In this document: one piece after another, positions 34,783 to 35,663 of the stretch | Layout: each line of letters starts with the position of its first letter | Position numbering within the stretch: the first letter of the stretch is position 1 | DNA from: Acidobacteriaceae bacterium | GTDB taxonomy: Bacteria > Acidobacteriota > Terriglobia > Terriglobales > Acidobacteriaceae | Assembly: GCA_021323655.1 (NCBI GenBank) | Contig: JAJPKO010000038.1 | Location: 1 to 35,663, forward strand | Length of the DNA: 35,663 nucleotides | Direction: 5' to 3' | The notes under the pieces: model-generated | Databases searched by the model: none | What the model was told of the DNA's origin: nothing | The model's input: the letters and a program-made list of their open reading frames with translations, nothing else | Position numbers and translations under genes: made by a program

Positions 34783-35561
34783 ATGAAATCGGTATTGCAG
34801 AAAGGCCTCGAAATGTTGAATGGACGGAAGACGAAGAGTCGTGGGACGCTGTTGGTGTGCATTGCATGGCTTGCGTGCTCGCGACTCGCACTTTCCCAGC
34901 ATGAGTTCCAATTGAAAAACGGTGATAAGGTCGTGTTTTACGGAGACAGCATCACCGAACAGCAACACTATACACAAATCGTCGAGACCTACGTCGTTAC
35001 ACGGTACCCTAACCTCAACCTAACCTTTGTTAATTCAGGATGGGGAGGGGACACGGTAAAAGGCGGGCGCGGGGACCAGTTGATTCGCGTTTGCAGCGCG
35101 ACGTTATTCCTTATAGACCAACGGTGTTAACTATCATGCTCGGCATGAACGACGGGCAATATCAGCCTGAAGACGAAGCGAGGGATAAGGTATACTTTGA
35201 CGGCTATCGACATATTGTTGAATCTATCGAGTCCGCTCTGCCAGGGATCCGGATTACAGCGATTGCGCCATCAGCTTACGACGATGTGACACGTCCAGTG
35301 ACCTTTCCTGGTGGCTACAACGAAACGCTCATAAGTTTTTCGAAATGGATCACAAATCTCGGAGAGCAAAAAGGGCTGACGGTGATTGACTTTAACACAC
35401 CCGTCGTGGACGCGTTGAAAAGGGCAGCTCATTTTGATGCCGAAAAGGCACAAGAGCTTCTTCCGGACCGGGTACATCCTGGCTTTGCGATGAGCTTGGT
35501 AATGGCCGAAGCGCTTCTAAAAGCATGGGGAGCACGGGCGACCGTAGTAGCAGTAACGTAA
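34783..35561 (+). pseudogene. SGNH/GDSL-type esterase, split by one frameshift
   Basis: Two overlapping frames make one secreted SGNH hydrolase, a family that removes acetyl or other esters from glycans. The first frame has a signal segment (LLVCIAWLACSRLALS), the block I nucleophile in VVFYGDSITEQ and the block II region SGWGGDTVKGG, then runs off near 35110. The second frame resumes at GPVDSRLQRDVIPYRPTVLTIMLGMNDG (block III GMND) and ends with DRVHPGFAMS (block V Asp and His). The change of frame falls at the G-run near 35068-35076 and fits loss of one G. All catalytic blocks are present, so this could be a sequencing error or a recent mutation. The 102 bp after it hold nothing recognisable. 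Confidence 0.85.
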
Positions 35562-35663
35562 GCGTACGCCGATCCCCTCTAGTCATTGATCACGGCCCTG
35601 GTCGAACATCGGTCCATGCATGAGACCCAGGAAGTTCGACGTGTTCGCCGCTGGAGAACGATC

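Noticed and set aside
1-35663. CRISPR array or prophage module
   Set aside because: I see no regularly spaced short repeats. The only phage-like sequence is the broken integrase, with no structural or replication genes.

Overview
The window reads as a chromosomal stretch from an acidobacterium (Terriglobia-like). This is inferred from family content, not from a marker gene. The pointers are a 900-residue orphan MacB/FtsX-type permease of the acidobacterial ADOP kind translationally coupled to a PadR-like tail, a very large TonB-dependent receptor with an N-terminal carboxypeptidase-regulatory-like domain, and a dense set of secreted carbohydrate-active enzymes. There are no rRNA genes, no intact tRNA and no CRISPR array.

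Layout. (1) 1-3324: PadR-like C-terminus, ADOP permease, a decayed tyrosine integrase, and a 44-nt 3' piece of tRNA-Glu(UUC); together these look like the scar of an integrative element. (2) 3647-10791: a GntR/UTRA regulator faces a six-gene minus-strand operon encoding, in transcription order, a phosphotriesterase-family lactonase, FGGY kinase, FAD-dependent oxidoreductase, KDPG-type aldolase, SIS-domain protein and short-chain dehydrogenase. This looks like intracellular sugar or sugar-acid catabolism, probably through a phosphorylated lactone. No dehydratase is present. (3) 11015-18000: a large secreted protein of unknown type, an IS66 transposase relic, a GC-rich anaerobic sulfatase-maturase gene and a second large secreted protein. 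(4) 17965-35561, all plus strand apart from one relic: TonB-dependent receptor, Cys-type sulfatase, MFS sugar transporter, GH92 relic, clan GH-D glycosidase, SGNH relic, modular beta-helix protein, GH39 glycosidase, tannase/feruloyl esterase-family protein, and a frameshifted SGNH esterase.

How the parts may work together (inference). The secreted glycosidases, sulfatase and esterases would trim a decorated, sulfated or esterified plant- or algal-type polysaccharide. The TonB receptor and MFS carrier would import products. The minus-strand operon would catabolise a sugar or sugar acid under the GntR protein. Two observations tie the segments together: palindromic ATATAAYGTTAT-type sites at the GntR and lactonase-operon promoters, and a near-duplicate 44-bp promoter (TTGACA-N18-TATAAA/TATATG) in front of both the 11154 gene and the TonB receptor gene. 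The maturase at 14263 is the expected activator of the sulfatase at 21909.

Several genes are broken (integrase, IS66, GH92, two SGNH hydrolases), so the locus appears to be in flux.
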